From positions 4,420,697 through 4,484,696 of the forward strand of contig JACAXG010000014.1 of assembly GCA_018881555.1 (NCBI GenBank): a stretch of DNA of 64,000 bases. Reading direction: 5' to 3'. The notes beneath the pieces are model-generated. The model saw only the letters and a program-made list of their open reading frames with translations. It was not told where the DNA came from and ran no database searches. The translations under genes and the position numbers were made by a program. This DNA comes from Amblyornis subalaris (lineage: Eukaryota > Chordata > Aves > Passeriformes > Ptilonorhynchidae). The first letter of the stretch is position 1, and every line of letters starts with the position of its first letter. Shown here piece by piece: positions 13,101 to 25,245 of this stretch.

Positions 13101-14696
13101 ACAAACCTGCAATTTCAGCTGTACTAAGAAAAGGAAATTGGTAAGGTACAGCTTTAGAAGCATCACTCCAGACCAGCTGCATCCTGCTCCTACCTAGAGG
13201 CAGCTCAGGCCACCCAGAAGTCCCATTCCCTACAGCCAGGACAACATGCCACCTTTCCCAGGCCAGCGCAGGCTTTTAACCCTTTCCCAGCAGGATCAAT
13301 GCTCGCCAAGCGCTAAAGGTCACAAATTTCTTACAGGCAGATTTATATTAAAAAGATCTTTCAGATTCCAGGTCTCTCCCCTCAGCAAGAGTTGGCTGTC
13401 AGACAAAACCCCAGGCTGGTTATGCTGCTTGGTATTCAGGGACTGGTCACCTCTAACAGAGTGGGCAAAGGTGATTTGTAGAAGCCAAACACGCGGGGAA
13501 AAACCTCCCCGCAGTTTTCCAGGAAAAAAATCTCAACCTGTCAGTTTGTCCACTCCTTTGAACCCCCACAGCCAGGCTTAAGTTTTGGGATACACTTAAC
13601 AGGTTGCATTAATTTCCTTTACATTGGAGCCTTGATTGAGCTAATGTTGATTTTTAACTGCACTGAGGAGTCTTAAACTCCAAGGAAGGAAGGAAAGCAC
13701 AGCCAGTGATGTGCGGTGTGGGACAGTTTCCTGGGATGTGAGGTCAAGGCTGAGCCAAGCAGCTGGGTGCTATTTCTGGATCCCCACCAAGTGCACTCAN
13801 CCTTGGGCGAGAGATTGGGACCTCTACTGCTCAACATTATCCCCCAGAAAAAGAGGTAAAATAACACTGCAGTTACCCCATAAAGATGATGCAGTGGGTG
13901 ATGCCACATTGCAAAAAGCCTCCAAAGCCTTGCCCAGGTGTAGAAACACGTTAGAGAGTATCAGGAGCTGCTCCTCACGCAGCCACACTCTGCATTAGAG
14001 CCCTGATTCGCACCTTTGAACAACAGCGCTCTATAAATTCTTAATTATTTTTTTCTATAGCAAAGGGCTTTTGTTTTCCCAGGAGACCTAATGAGAAGAA
14101 AAAAAAGGGCAACAAGATTTCTTCCCCTTTTTTAGTCCAAATGCTTCTACACAGCATTTCCACAAGACTGCTTAAAAAGCACACTAGAAATTGTAATTAA
14201 AAGCCAATCTGCGTTACGAGATGACTCAGGCTTCTGCAGCTTCAACCCTGGCCTCAGCCAGCTCTGCCAGTGGAGCACTGACTGTTTCCAATCTGCACAC
14301 AGTGAGCTGCCAGCATTTATGAGAGGTTTGCTTAAATGTGAAGGGCAAAAGATAAAATTCAGTTACTATCACCTAATTTCTGACCAGCATCGGAAGNGAC
14401 ACGAGCAGCCTGTGCGAGCAAAAGACCAACCCCCTCTCCAATGTTCATAAAAATAACATAAAGCCCCTAGACAGATGTGTTTTACTGTACAAATACCATC
14501 ATAAATGTAACCTGCCCCTTTGACTTTGGAGCAGAAAACTGACTTGTCAGATTGCCTGGTATTTCTCATCCCTCCCACAGCTGTAGCTCAGCAGGACACA
14601 CTGGCTGCAGAAATACCACCCTGGGATTTAGTTTCTAATATTTCCACGGACATCACATTTCCCAGAGGGAGCTACAAGATGTGCTTGGCTCTTCTT
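7123..14696 (-). other. TNIK: TNIK intron 2, 7.1-14.7 kb
   Basis: Unique, fairly GC-rich intronic DNA with many single N bases between 8 and 13 kb. Open frames up to 167 codons (12005-12508, plus) are not protein-like and overlap open frames on the other strand. No repeat, exon or regulatory structure is strong enough to call. Confidence 0.65.
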
Positions 14697-14711
14697 TTGT
14701 TGTTGTTGTTG
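14697..14711 (+). repeat. (TTG)5 at the CR1 3' boundary
   Basis: Five TTG triplets directly next to the 3' end of the minus-strand CR1 copy. Read in the CR1 direction they are (CAA)5. They may be a remnant of the insertion tail or of the A-rich target site. Confidence 0.85.
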
Positions 14712-14720
14712 TTTCAGCAG

Positions 14721-14982
14721 TCATAGAATCGTTTAGGTTGGAAAAGACCTTTAAGATCAACCAGTCCAACTGTAAACCTTACACTGCCAAGTCCAGCACT
14801 AAACCACATCCCCAAGCGCCACATCTACTCATCTTTGAAATCCCTCCAGGGGTGGTGACTCAACTGCTTCCTTAGACAGCCTGTTCCAGTGCCTGACAAC
14901 TCTTTCCGTGAAGAAATTTTTCCTAATATCCAATCTAAACTTCCCCTGGTGCAGCTTGAAGCCATTTCCTCTTGTCCTAACG
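14721..14982 (-). mobile_element. CR1 LINE fragment, 3' end, minus strand
   Basis: Seen: read on the plus strand it begins TCATAGAATCGTTTAGGTTG and continues with GGAAAAGACCTTTAAGATCA and the GTCCAAC motif. It then has AGACAGCCTGTTCCAGTGCC and AATTTTTCCTAATATCCAAT, and ends with CATTTCCTCTTGTCCTAA. This is the reverse complement of the avian CR1 tail. It is truncated at the 5' side, at about 14982. Five TTG triplets (14697-14711) sit directly past its 3' end. It is in the same direction as TNIK and is non-coding. Confidence 0.95.
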
Positions 14983-16053
14983 ATGCAGGTGAAGGGCTGA
15001 GATGAGGCAGAGATGTCCTAGTGCTCCTCACAGTCATGGCTCCTGCAAGAGGTGAACCTGAGGGACTCCTGGGTGGGTGAAGGCAGCTGGGAGACTCCCA
15101 GAGAATAATGAAATGCCAGGGCTGCAATTGCTCACACAGCAGCAGCACTTGAGAAGTGAGTGAGAAGCAGAGGCTTTACAGCAAAGGCACCAGGAGGCCA
15201 TGGACTTAAAACCTCTGGATGTGTCTCTACTTTGGGTCACCCTTCTCCTGTTCTCCCAGCTGTACTTTTACCACCTGGGTCCTCTCCAGAGATGAAAGAC
15301 ATTCCTTCCCTCCCCTCACAAAAGCACACACAGATCCCTTTGAACAAAAAAGCNCCTCAGGAGAAGAGCTTATTTCGTATCACGAAGAGAAATGCTGGTG
15401 AATAGGAAGACACATTATTAACATGCAAAGGGCAGCACCAGAAAACGGGTGGAAGGAGATTTCTGTCCCAAGAACTGCAGAGCTGCACCCAGAGTCAGAC
15501 CCAAGGGCCACTGCAGCATCAGACTTGAGAGAGAAAACCTGTGTTCAGAGTATGTTAGAGAAGATCCCTGCTCCCCTGAAGTCCACCTGCCATGCAGTCA
15601 GTCATATAAAAATGGAAGATTAGACAGTGGATGAGACAGGACAAGAAATGTGACAGAACATTTTTGTTCCCTCCCAATGCNCAACTTGTCTCTATTCAGG
15701 TCATCACCCTCTAGAGGCAAGATACCAGGAGCAAAACTTCCCAATCGAGTGTTTCTTGATGGAAATCAGGATAACAGCAAACAGGAAGCACATGGGATGC
15801 AGGGACCAGCCACCCAGCCTAGCACTGGGTGTTCACCCCTCTCCCTCAGACCCACAGCTCTCAGGTCAGTAAAGATTAGGTGAACACCACTGCAACGCTT
15901 GGGGCCACTTTCTGGGTGACTGATGGAGCAGTTTCCTCCCCTGCAGATGTTTATGGTATTACCACCACTGTCCCTAAACAAAATGCTTTCAAAGTCCCTC
16001 CAGCACAGATGCAACTGCTCCTCAGCACTCGGCTTGGGACCCACCAGTCTGGT

Positions 16054-16098
16054 TTTTAAACCCCCTCCCTCCCCTTCCCACTGTTTGGGGGTTTAAAA
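16054..16098. repeat. 12-bp perfect inverted repeat with C-rich loop
   Basis: The arms TTTTAAACCCCC (16054-16065) and GGGGGTTTAAAA (16087-16098) are exact reverse complements separated by 21 nt. The 5' arm end plus the loop form CCCCC-T-CCC-T-CCCC-TT-CCC, so the minus strand has a G4 pattern and the plus strand an i-motif pattern. Stem-loop and quadruplex would compete for the same bases. Confidence 0.8.
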
Positions 16099-16836
16099 GT
16101 TGCAGGACCCAGTTCTCACAAATGAAACAAGAAGAGTGGAGAGAAATCTTTTTACTGGGGAAAAGCACACGAGGACAGACATTCCCCCTAACTCAGGCTC
16201 TCCTTTCCAGCACCCTGCTCCTGCCTTTCACTTGAGCAGGTTTGCTGACCCCAGCATAACTTGTCTAGATGTTGTCTCCAATCAAGCTCACTCCAGTGAG
16301 CCTGAAATGCCACTAAAAATCCATCCTGGCTATTTAATTACAAGTAAATAATTGTGATTAAAGCTCACAGCGGTGATGTGACCGAGAAGTCACTGGCAAT
16401 AGCAGCAACACCAAGACTGCACAGGAGGTGACTGCAGAAGCCACAGCTCATCCTGGCTGCCTACAAGCCATGAGCCTCCAGTGCTTTAAACAAAGGAGGA
16501 AGATGAGTAATTCCAGACAAAAGAATGAGCCATCATCAAAACTTCTGACACAAATATCTGAACTGGATTAGGTACCTGTGCTGCAAGTCTCTTTCTTTTT
16601 TCTTTTCTTCTTTTTTAAGCTTTTCACATTTTGTTTCCTTCCTCCAGACTTCCAAATTCCACCCATCTCCAAAGGAGATGAGCTGAAGTATTCCCTGAAG
16701 GCTGCTGCTCCCAGTACCTTCCAGATCAAGAAGAACCAGAGATTTAATAAATCTAGCTCCTATTTGCTCCTCAAGCACCCTTATGAATTTCTGTTGCAAT
16801 ATCTTTCCTTGTCTTCTCAGGCTTTCAAAGCATTTA

Positions 16837-17052
16837 CGTGCTGGACCAGGAAGAAATGGGACTCAGCAAATAAAACCTACCCTGAAGATAAATGTAAATA
16901 TAGAGGGGATAAACTGCCTCGGTGTAGATGTAGAGCCATCCGAGGAGATCAGTCACCACGAAGTTGACCTGAATGATGGCCAAGCCAAGCTGTCCCCTGA
17001 CAGCGAGTTGGGTTTTGTGGTCANGGAGGATAGTTGTTAAGAATAAGAGATT
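16837..17052 (-). other. Exon-like open block in intron 2, function unknown
   Basis: Seen: a 72-codon minus-strand frame is open, without an ATG, between an in-frame TGA (17053-17055) and TAA (16834-16836). It includes the hydrophobic run LGLAIIQVNFVVTDLLGWLY. About three quarters of the codons in that stretch end in G or C, higher than the local base composition. A possible acceptor (GTCAG before 16996) and donor (CAGG then GTAGGT at 16875-16880) would delimit a 116-nt exon on the TNIK strand. The plus strand is also open here (16783-17040) behind a good acceptor (CTTGTCTTCTCAG, ending 16820), with an acidic product, so the coding strand is uncertain. I do not recognise either product. It could be a diverged pseudogene, a rare exon or chance. 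Confidence 0.2.
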
Positions 17053-20000
17053 TCAGCAGCACTTGCAGCCTGGGAAAAGCTCCTTACACCTGCNCAGGAC
17101 AGGCCATCTGTAGCAGCCTATTAGCGCTGCTATTAGTGCTCGGAAACAACGGTTCCATCCCTCCTGAAAGGGCTTATGCTGATGATAAATGAAAGTCATT
17201 CTTGTAGCCCTGTCTTAAATGCTGATGGGGAAACAGTCTTTTAAAAGTGCTCATAAAACCTGCCCAAACTATCAGTAACACACAATGTTGTNATTTAGCA
17301 CAAATGCGTCCCAGTTCTGTGAAAAAATAAGGCAGAAAGAAGAAGTGAAAAACACCCGATGTGACAACAGAAAAGCAGATCTTGGTCTCCCCTGAAATTC
17401 CTGGACAGCTTAAAACCCCTTTGAGGAAATCTGAAATCATTTCCTCTTCTCAAAGCTTAGTGAATAGGTCAAAAATATACCTGTCCTTCCAACACAAGCA
17501 CCCTGTCTTCCTGAATGATTTTATGCAACTTAGATTACCCAGCCCTTCCTCTTCTGCTCTGAGCCCAGAGCTACTTGAAATGCAAATACTTACTTAGAAA
17601 TGTAAGGGAAAGTCTTCGGACATACAGCAAACCCGGCCCTGGGTGACAAGAGGTTGCCAATTTGGTAAATCACTATTCAACAACTGACTGGATGAAGTAG
17701 ATTTCCAAGTGGTACACAGAGGTTCCCTGGCTCANGTGCCACCTGGACATGCTCCGCTGTGCTGGGGCAAGTCCCATGAGCAATGGGGTGGGAGGATGCC
17801 AACATCTCTCACTCTGCAAATGCTGTGGTTCCAAGGAAGGAAAACAGAAGTGAAACAAAGCCTAGCGGAGCAGGTGGCAGGAAGAGCAGTCATTTCTCTC
17901 CTCCTCCCCCAAGCCCATTATTTACAGTAAAGTATAAACCCAAGAGTCCCTTAAAATACAAGTTCAGGCTTCCTGCGGCATCGTCTGACAGCAGCTTGTC
18001 TCCAGCTTTCCAGCCCTATGAGCCCCTACTGCCTCCTCACTGCCNTCCTCCTCTCACCCCTTTATTTTCAGTCTTTCTATTTTCCTCCCTTTTTCACATC
18101 CTGCTCTTCCCTGTTTCATTTTCCACTACAGTCCTGGTAAGGATGGCAAGGCATCCATGTGACTCCAGGTATCCCCCTGGTACCTGGTATCCATCCGAAA
18201 AGGAGGTTGGAGGACTTGGTCAAAACCACGGAACCCACGGTTTCACCTCGAGAGGGATGCAGGGACAGGACTGATGGGAGAGTTTCTCCTTCCCCCACCC
18301 ATTCTTCTCTGTGGAACCTGGACACAACATAAATTAAAGCTAAAAGCACCTAAAAGCATGGAAAATGAAACAAGCNAATTCAGAAAAGCAAAAGTACATC
18401 TAATTTAATTACTGAGAAATGAATAAATGGCAATTCCAAGGCTGCAAAATTGTTCCATCCTGTAGCAGAATAAATATACTTTTAAGAAAGGGCAAAAAAG
18501 GTGGGCTGAGAACATTCTCCACTTATGCAATTACTTTTCTAGAACCTGGCTGTGCTGCCATACCAGTATTTAGCAATTCCCCCCTCTCGTCATACAGGCA
18601 AATGTAAAGATTCACATTTCTCAGCTAACTCACTTTTTTACTGCAGTCCTAAGGTTGTGTTTCTGCAAACTTATGGTTTCTTTTTTAAAAACAGGTGAAT
18701 TGAGCATTGCTGCCATGTCATTATTCACACATGAAGATCTGCCATGCAAGGCCTTGATTTTCACATATTTTCTTACATCACCAAACCTGACACAAACATT
18801 TCAGACTGAAGACNGATTTCCAGCAAGAATTCCCATCACTCCATGACTTTTGTAACATACAGAGGAAGATCTCATGCCACCTTTCAACCTACTAACTTGT
18901 TTTCTCAACCCTGTCACAGGACATAGCTCCCACTGTCATGTCCCAGGCACACTTGAACTGAAAGCTCTCACAGTGCTCCCAAAATGCACCTCAGGATCCT
19001 GCAGGGTCCCGTGTGGAGAGACTCAGGAGGCTGAGCCTGGAGGGTCTCCTGCTCAGAGNGTGTCATGTCATCCCTTCTCAGGCAGGAATGAGGGCAGTGA
19101 GCCTTCCAGGGGCTATTCCACTCTATTTATTCCTACTGATGTCTGCGCTGTGGCACCCCCAGAGAAGCAGCTTTGTTTTCGAACAGGCTCAGCCATCTCC
19201 CACCCGTCCCAAACCCAGTAAGACTTACCCCAGCATGCAGGCACACGATTTTCAAGGCACAGCCTGGTTGTCTGGGTACAGACCACATTTGGGGATAGCT
19301 GTTGCTTACACAAAAACCCCTCAGTGTTCACTTGAAAGCCCTTTTTTCCTGGCACACGGTGCTACCATGGCACAAGTGTACAACACACTGTGCCATTCCA
19401 NGCCTGCCAAACCACACTTTGACATGCTGACCACACACATTCCTCACCTTCCAGGGCAAAACCCTCCGTGCTCAGCTTGGACTAAAAAGACACCATCCCT
19501 CCACCATTTTATCCCAGCTTCCTCAGGAACAGGGATTTGACTCACGTGGGTGCATGCATGCGTGCACTTGTGAGCTTTAACACTATTAGCTAACTTCAAA
19601 GACATCAAAGATAATTATTTTCTACCAAGTTCACGGAAACAGGCAGCTGGGTGGCAAAGGATGCTGGACACAGCCTTTCACAAGCTTTATCTCCAACAGC
19701 TTTTANTCCTGTCAGGCCCTTTCTCCAGTCAATTATAGCAGCCTCAGTGTTGCCAAAAAAGTAATGGGAGTGAGAGACTATAGGTATAAGCAGACATAAT
19801 AGAATCCTAATTTAATTAAGGAAGTACTCAATCAACCAAGAGACATAAATACAAAGGAAACCAGGTTTATTAGTTCTGGTGCTTGCAGAAATGACTATTT
19901 CATTCCTGATTACTGGGGGAGGGATAAGACAAATCAGTAATCTTACCAGCACAGTCCTGGTTTGCTCTTTCAGAAAAAGTTAATTACAAAACCAACCAAA

Positions 20001-23000
20001 ACTCAAGAACTCTTAGAAACACGGCAGTCACGATGGGCAAGTAACTGAGCTCATTATGGAGGGATCTGGGTTCTGGCTTAACTCTAGTTACAAATTCCAG
20101 CTGGGCCAGCTTCATGGGAAGAAGTTTCCAACCCCAGTTCTCAGGTCAGATTTACATCAGTGCTTCTCTGGCATCTTGCTCTCTCNCCATGTAAGAGGAA
20201 AGTCAGGATCACCGGGTGTTAAAAACTCACACAAAGAGGCCTTGAGAAGGAGGAGGTGAAGGCACCAACTCCCCAGGANAGCATTGAGCCCACCAGAGCT
20301 AGAAAGTTCCATCCTTTGCTACTCCATCCTCATTTGGGGCCGGCAGGTTCCGAGCCAGTGGGTGTATGTAACATTTGTGCTTTAATGCCTGAGAGCTTAA
20401 AAGTGCAAAGTGACTAACGAGGGGCTGGGGAACTACTTGAAGATTAACTAACTGATTTCATGTTATGAAAGGGCAGGTTGTAATTTTAGGATTAGAAATC
20501 TGTATTTTGGATGTCAATACCTTGCATGAGAAAAGGGCCTGAAGCAGTGGCACGCTGACGCTCTAATTCATCCGCAAGGAACCAAGGGGGCAAGAAGGGA
20601 ATGAGCCATTCATGCCAAGAAACACCAAAAAATTATAATAAATCCATTGCTAACATTATTCTGTGTTCTCCTGTAACAACAGGGGGGCTAACACGCACCT
20701 CTGTGCAGGCTCCCACTGCCTTCACTGGGATTATCCAGCTACAGCCACAAGATTTCAGTGCCTACCCAGCGATGTGGCAGAGTTCACCCCACCATCAGAT
20801 GGATCCAAGAGGAGTCCTCCACCACACAACCATCCCCACCTCTCCCTGCAGCCTCCCATTACTGCTGGCAGCACTGACAGGTACCAAAAAAAAAAAAACA
20901 ACCAAGAAATGCCAGACAGAAAAATATATGATAATATATATGGGAAGCCATGTGGTGAGACTGGCTGAGCATCCCATTCTGGCACTAATTTAGCAAGACC
21001 AAGACCACACAACCACATTGCACTCCTTCAATCCCTGCCTCAGTTTCAATGAGGTAGTCAACCAGCCCCAAAGGACTGTGGCCTTTCTGACATCCCAAGA
21101 AGTCCCAGCTTCACTGTGCCCTTCAGGTCTATCCCTCCACTACAACTCGGCAAAGTCCTCAGCCCCCTGCATTGGTGCATCTTCACCAGTTTAGCCTTTT
21201 TTTAAGTCTCCAATAAAAACCAGTGGTTCCCCATTGCCCCAGCAAAGCTGTAGGGCAACAGTGGGTCACTCTCAACACTCATCATACATATAAATAAATG
21301 TATTCATCCATGTGCATACACATCCACTCTCATGTATGTNCCTATATACAATATATGCAAAGTGCTGAATCAGCACACCCTGGTTTCCCAGTATTGCTGT
21401 TGGCTCATCAGAATAACCCCAGAGGAGTCAGGTATGAAGTTTGATAAAGCCATGACTACTGAAGAAGAAAAACAGTCCTCTTGCTGCCTGCTGCATCCAG
21501 GGCACTGTCTGAAGGTACATTAAATACCATATTTATCTTACCAGGCACTCGGGACTTTATGTTTTGAGATTTAACTTCCAGTTAGAGGGAATTTTGCAGG
21601 CTCATAAAAAGAAAAAAACTCATTGTAAAGTGAACATAACTTACCAACACATTTTTCATTTAATTTGATTTTCCTCTTTCCTTCCCTTTTTCATCCAGTT
21701 TTTTCCTCTTTCTCCCCACCTCTTCCAGTTTACACTACTTAAAATCTACAAAGTTTGAAACAAATAAAGCCAGACTGAAAATACAGTCAGTCTTCAATGT
21801 TGCAGAGGTTAAAAATAGGCTTTAAACCAGCTAATGTCAGCAGCAGCATGAAAGAAAGGACACCCTGACAGCTCTAATTATTACATTCTCTTGTTTTGCA
21901 CTTCTGAAGAGCAGCAATTAAATCTCTGCTTGGGCTTTTAAGGAAAAAGTAAAGTGCTCTGCACCTGCAAAACAGATTCTGTTCCACGGAAGGATTTCGG
22001 CTCCCCAGAGCACATTATCCAGGGCAGGCTGCAGAACAAAACCCGTCCTCCCCTTTCCAGCCACCGAGGATTTTGCTCCCAGTTCACCNGGAAGAATACT
22101 AATAATGGCAACCCCTCCTCTTCTGCCTTTGCTGGACAGATTTATTTAAGAAAAAGCTCACCATTTCAGGACAAAACCGCTGCAGACTCTGTATGTGCAA
22201 TGCCTGAAACTGCCATATGGTGATAAGAGTAGTTTTATTCATAATCATTTTTATTGCAGTAGCCTCCGGGGACTTGAACTAGGTCACTTTCCCATCAAGG
22301 CTCACTACAAGCCGTTAAATAAGTGGTGCACACAGAGCCCTTTAAGCATCTTGTATAAACGAGTCATTCTGTTCATTAAAAAAGGAAAAGGAAAACAAGC
22401 GCCGCAGTTTATGAAAACCGTTTTCTGCCACTCGTAAATATAAATTCTTCNATGCTCGATAATGTCAGTGCTTGCAGCTGTTCCCTCAGCAGCATGGAGG
22501 GTCTCTCGTTTATTCCAACTACCTGTCNTTGGGACACCTACCCTTGCTAAATCTGACTGGGATGAGCCAGGAGGTTGGAAATCTCCCTGACTTGGAGACA
22601 GAGGAGACTCACTGACAGCCATGCCAGTGACAGCAGCTTCAATTCTTTAGGAGATTCAGCTAAAAAGCATATCATTGCTTTCATGCTCAATTCCAGGCTA
22701 GCACCGAGTAAAGATAGCTTAAAAAAACCCCAAAACGACAGAAAAGAAACCCCCCAAAAAAACCCCAGGAAACTATTTGAAAACAAAATCAAGCCTCTCC
22801 GTGGAAAACAATCTCTTAATTTGCAGAAAAGTGGGTTGGTTTTTTTTTTTCCTAATGCAAACCAGTTTTGAGCAAGAGCGCCTGGGCATCCCCTCTCTGT
22901 GACGAAGGGAGGACTTGGTATGCGCAGGAAGGGCAGGCACCAGCTGGGACGCCAGGAGAAGAAAGGCACAGTGTTTCCATAAAGCCAGTGGAAAAAAAAA

Positions 23001-23925
23001 TATAGCTGGGAACATTTTTCTGGCAGAAAACGTTCACTTATGGAAGCAAAGCACTGATAGCCAAGGAGAAAGCGGAGCTCGCTGAGCCAGCTCTCCCGCT
23101 CCCAGGGACACCTGCAAGTTGTCTTCTGTGGGAGCAGCCGGATGGGAACATAAATAAGGCTGCCTGAGCTCCATCCCCAAACCCAAGTGACCCCTAACAC
23201 CTTCCAATCGATCTCAGTGGGTTTTGCATCAGGCATTGACCCATCTTGTATCTCCTTATGGAAGCAGACAAATCCCATCCATTCCACGTGCAGATGGACC
23301 AGCCTTTCCCACCCTACCCGATANGCCGCCCTGGGATGCTAATTTAGATCCTGCCTAAAACGGTCAACAGTCTGCTCTAAGTATTNTCATTGTCTTTTCC
23401 CAGGCTGAGGAAAGGACTGAGTGTGCCCCAAGGCTCAGGCAGCTCCTCCAGCCTGGCTGGCTGTTCTAATAAAAGACATTACCTCTCACTACAAACCTGN
23501 GGCTCTTCTGTCCCTGGTTCAGCATGGCTACAGCCAAGACTACTTCTAAATGCTTTGCTGATTAAGTGCACAGAAAGATTTAACTTAAAAAAGCTATCTT
23601 TACTCCATACAGTTTAAATTTACTCCAAATTTTAAAGGTCTTGAAAACTTTTAATGCAGCTTATCAGTCTGGGAAAAAAAATTAGTTATCNCTGTTAAGC
23701 TCATTGTGCAAAACAAAAATGCCATTTTCCCTCCTTGACTCAGCCCTCTATTGCTGACCTTATAATGGAGCAAAACAACGTGATAACGTCCTTGCAAGGT
23801 AGTTCCTCACAGTAATAATGTCACCCAAGATAACTCAAGGGTGTGCTTCTGGTGTTTGTCTTTACCCTATAAGTCACGAGTTTATCTGCTGGTAGCAAGG
23901 GCCAAGAATAAAAGAGCATATTTGA

Positions 23926-24130
23926 AGGTGCACGTCATGCGGAGCCCCGCTCGCGGGAGGCCTCGCATTCCTCCTGTCACACAGGCTGCTCTGCAGTTGC
24001 TGCTGGGCTGTGGCACATGGTGGGACAGGAGCAAACACGCACAGCCAGTGTGTCCCCCCGGAGCTCCCACTGCCCAGCGGAACCTGGGACTGCTTCAGAG
24101 CATCGCCGGGTCTCGGAAAGCCGAAGAGCA
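23926..24130. promoter_or_regulatory. Small CpG cluster
   Basis: About 13 CG dinucleotides in about 205 bp, including CCGCTCGCGGG at the left end and TCGCCGGGTCTCGG at the right end. Density is moderate and well above the surrounding intron. No promoter motif or transcript evidence can be read from sequence, so this is only a candidate. Confidence 0.25.
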
Positions 24131-25150
24131 TCACTGATGAACTCGTGAAGCAACTCAAGAGTTTAACTCATGAAACTGAGGAAGCACAGATGAAAAAAAA
24201 GCCCAATGTTATGAATGTTAGAGCCAGCAGCTCTGCCTGTCTTTGCACCAGGACTCTGGCTTTTTCCACTGCTTTTCTCATCCAGAGGGCTGCGTGTCTT
24301 CCAGGGTGCCATGAGCAATAACAGCCCCAGTGCAAACAGGGCTGCCACAATTTGTCCCTCAACAAGTACCTTAGAGAAGTACCTTAGTCTTTCTTAGTAC
24401 TAGGATTAAAAATCTAGTACTTAAATTCTTCTGGGTGCAAAACACCTGCTTTATTTTAAAGCCTAATGTTTATCCTGACAGATTTCCTCCAACAGGCATG
24501 TAATAGATTTCTTACCTTATGGAGGTGTTACAAAATTCTTACTGACTCTAGGCAAAACCACTTAACAATTCCAGGTAGATTGCTCTTGTGTCAACACGGG
24601 GATGAAAGTTAAAGTAAGTCCTGAAAGATGTTCTTTTTTTGGCAGGTCTTATGAGCCAGCTCAGCACATTCCCATCTCCTGCTTCGTCTAAAAATAATAA
24701 ACCTTCCGAGGCGAGCAGTGGGGATGATGTGTGCTGAGCTCAGGCATGCGGCGTGCCCAGCCAGCTCTGCTGCTCCCACCTCCACCCTGGGAAACACCAG
24801 TGCCTCAAACCAGGAACGGCATCCAGCCAGCACTGCCTGTAAAAGGTCATGGTGCTTGGTGTGATGTGGAGGTCTTCCCTTGGCTCCCCAGGGATTAGCC
24901 ACTGTCCATAGGCAAAGGGAACACGCACCACATCCTGGTGCTGATGGTGCAGAAACTGGACATTCATCTGGCTGTCCCTCTCTGGGCCTGCTGGTCACCT
25001 CTGGGGATGTCACCTGGTCACCCACTTCACATCTGGGCACGGTCAAAACGCAAAAGAGCTAAACCAAGACGTGCTCAGCTCAGCCAGTTCCTCACACCTG
25101 CTGACTCCATGGACAAAACCAGCACCCTGACTTTTCTTTTTCAAATGTGC

Positions 25151-25245
25151 AAGGGTACGGGTTGGAAGCGACCTCCATCTGGTCCAACCCCTGCCCAGGG
25201 CAAGGCCACCCAGGATCATGACCACCCAGGTGCTGGAGCTGACCC
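25151..25245 (-). mobile_element. Short diverged CR1 fragment, minus strand
   Basis: Seen on the plus strand: GGGTTGGAAGCGACCTCCAT, then TGGTCCAACCCCTGCCCAGG, then CAAGGCCACCCAGGATCATG. This matches the reverse complement of the CR1 3' region, where the usual form is GGGTTGGAAGGGACCT followed by GTCCAACCCCCTGC. Only about 95 bp is recognisable, and the terminal ATTCTATG repeat is missing. It looks like an old, truncated copy. Confidence 0.8.

Larger units (their letters stand above)
14983..25150 (-). other. TNIK: TNIK intron 2, 15.0-25.2 kb
   Basis: Contains the C-rich hairpin (16054-16098), the exon-like block near 17 kb, an alternating purine-pyrimidine tract (19551-19567), an AT-rich candidate conserved element (22195-22470), a 246-codon minus-strand open frame (22547-23287) and a small CpG cluster (23926-24130). 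The rest is unremarkable unique intron. Confidence 0.65.

Noticed and set aside
22720..22775. A/C-rich stretch resembling telomere-like CCCCAAAA repeats
   Set aside because: Units are irregular in length and interrupted by other words. It is simple low complexity, not a telomeric array.
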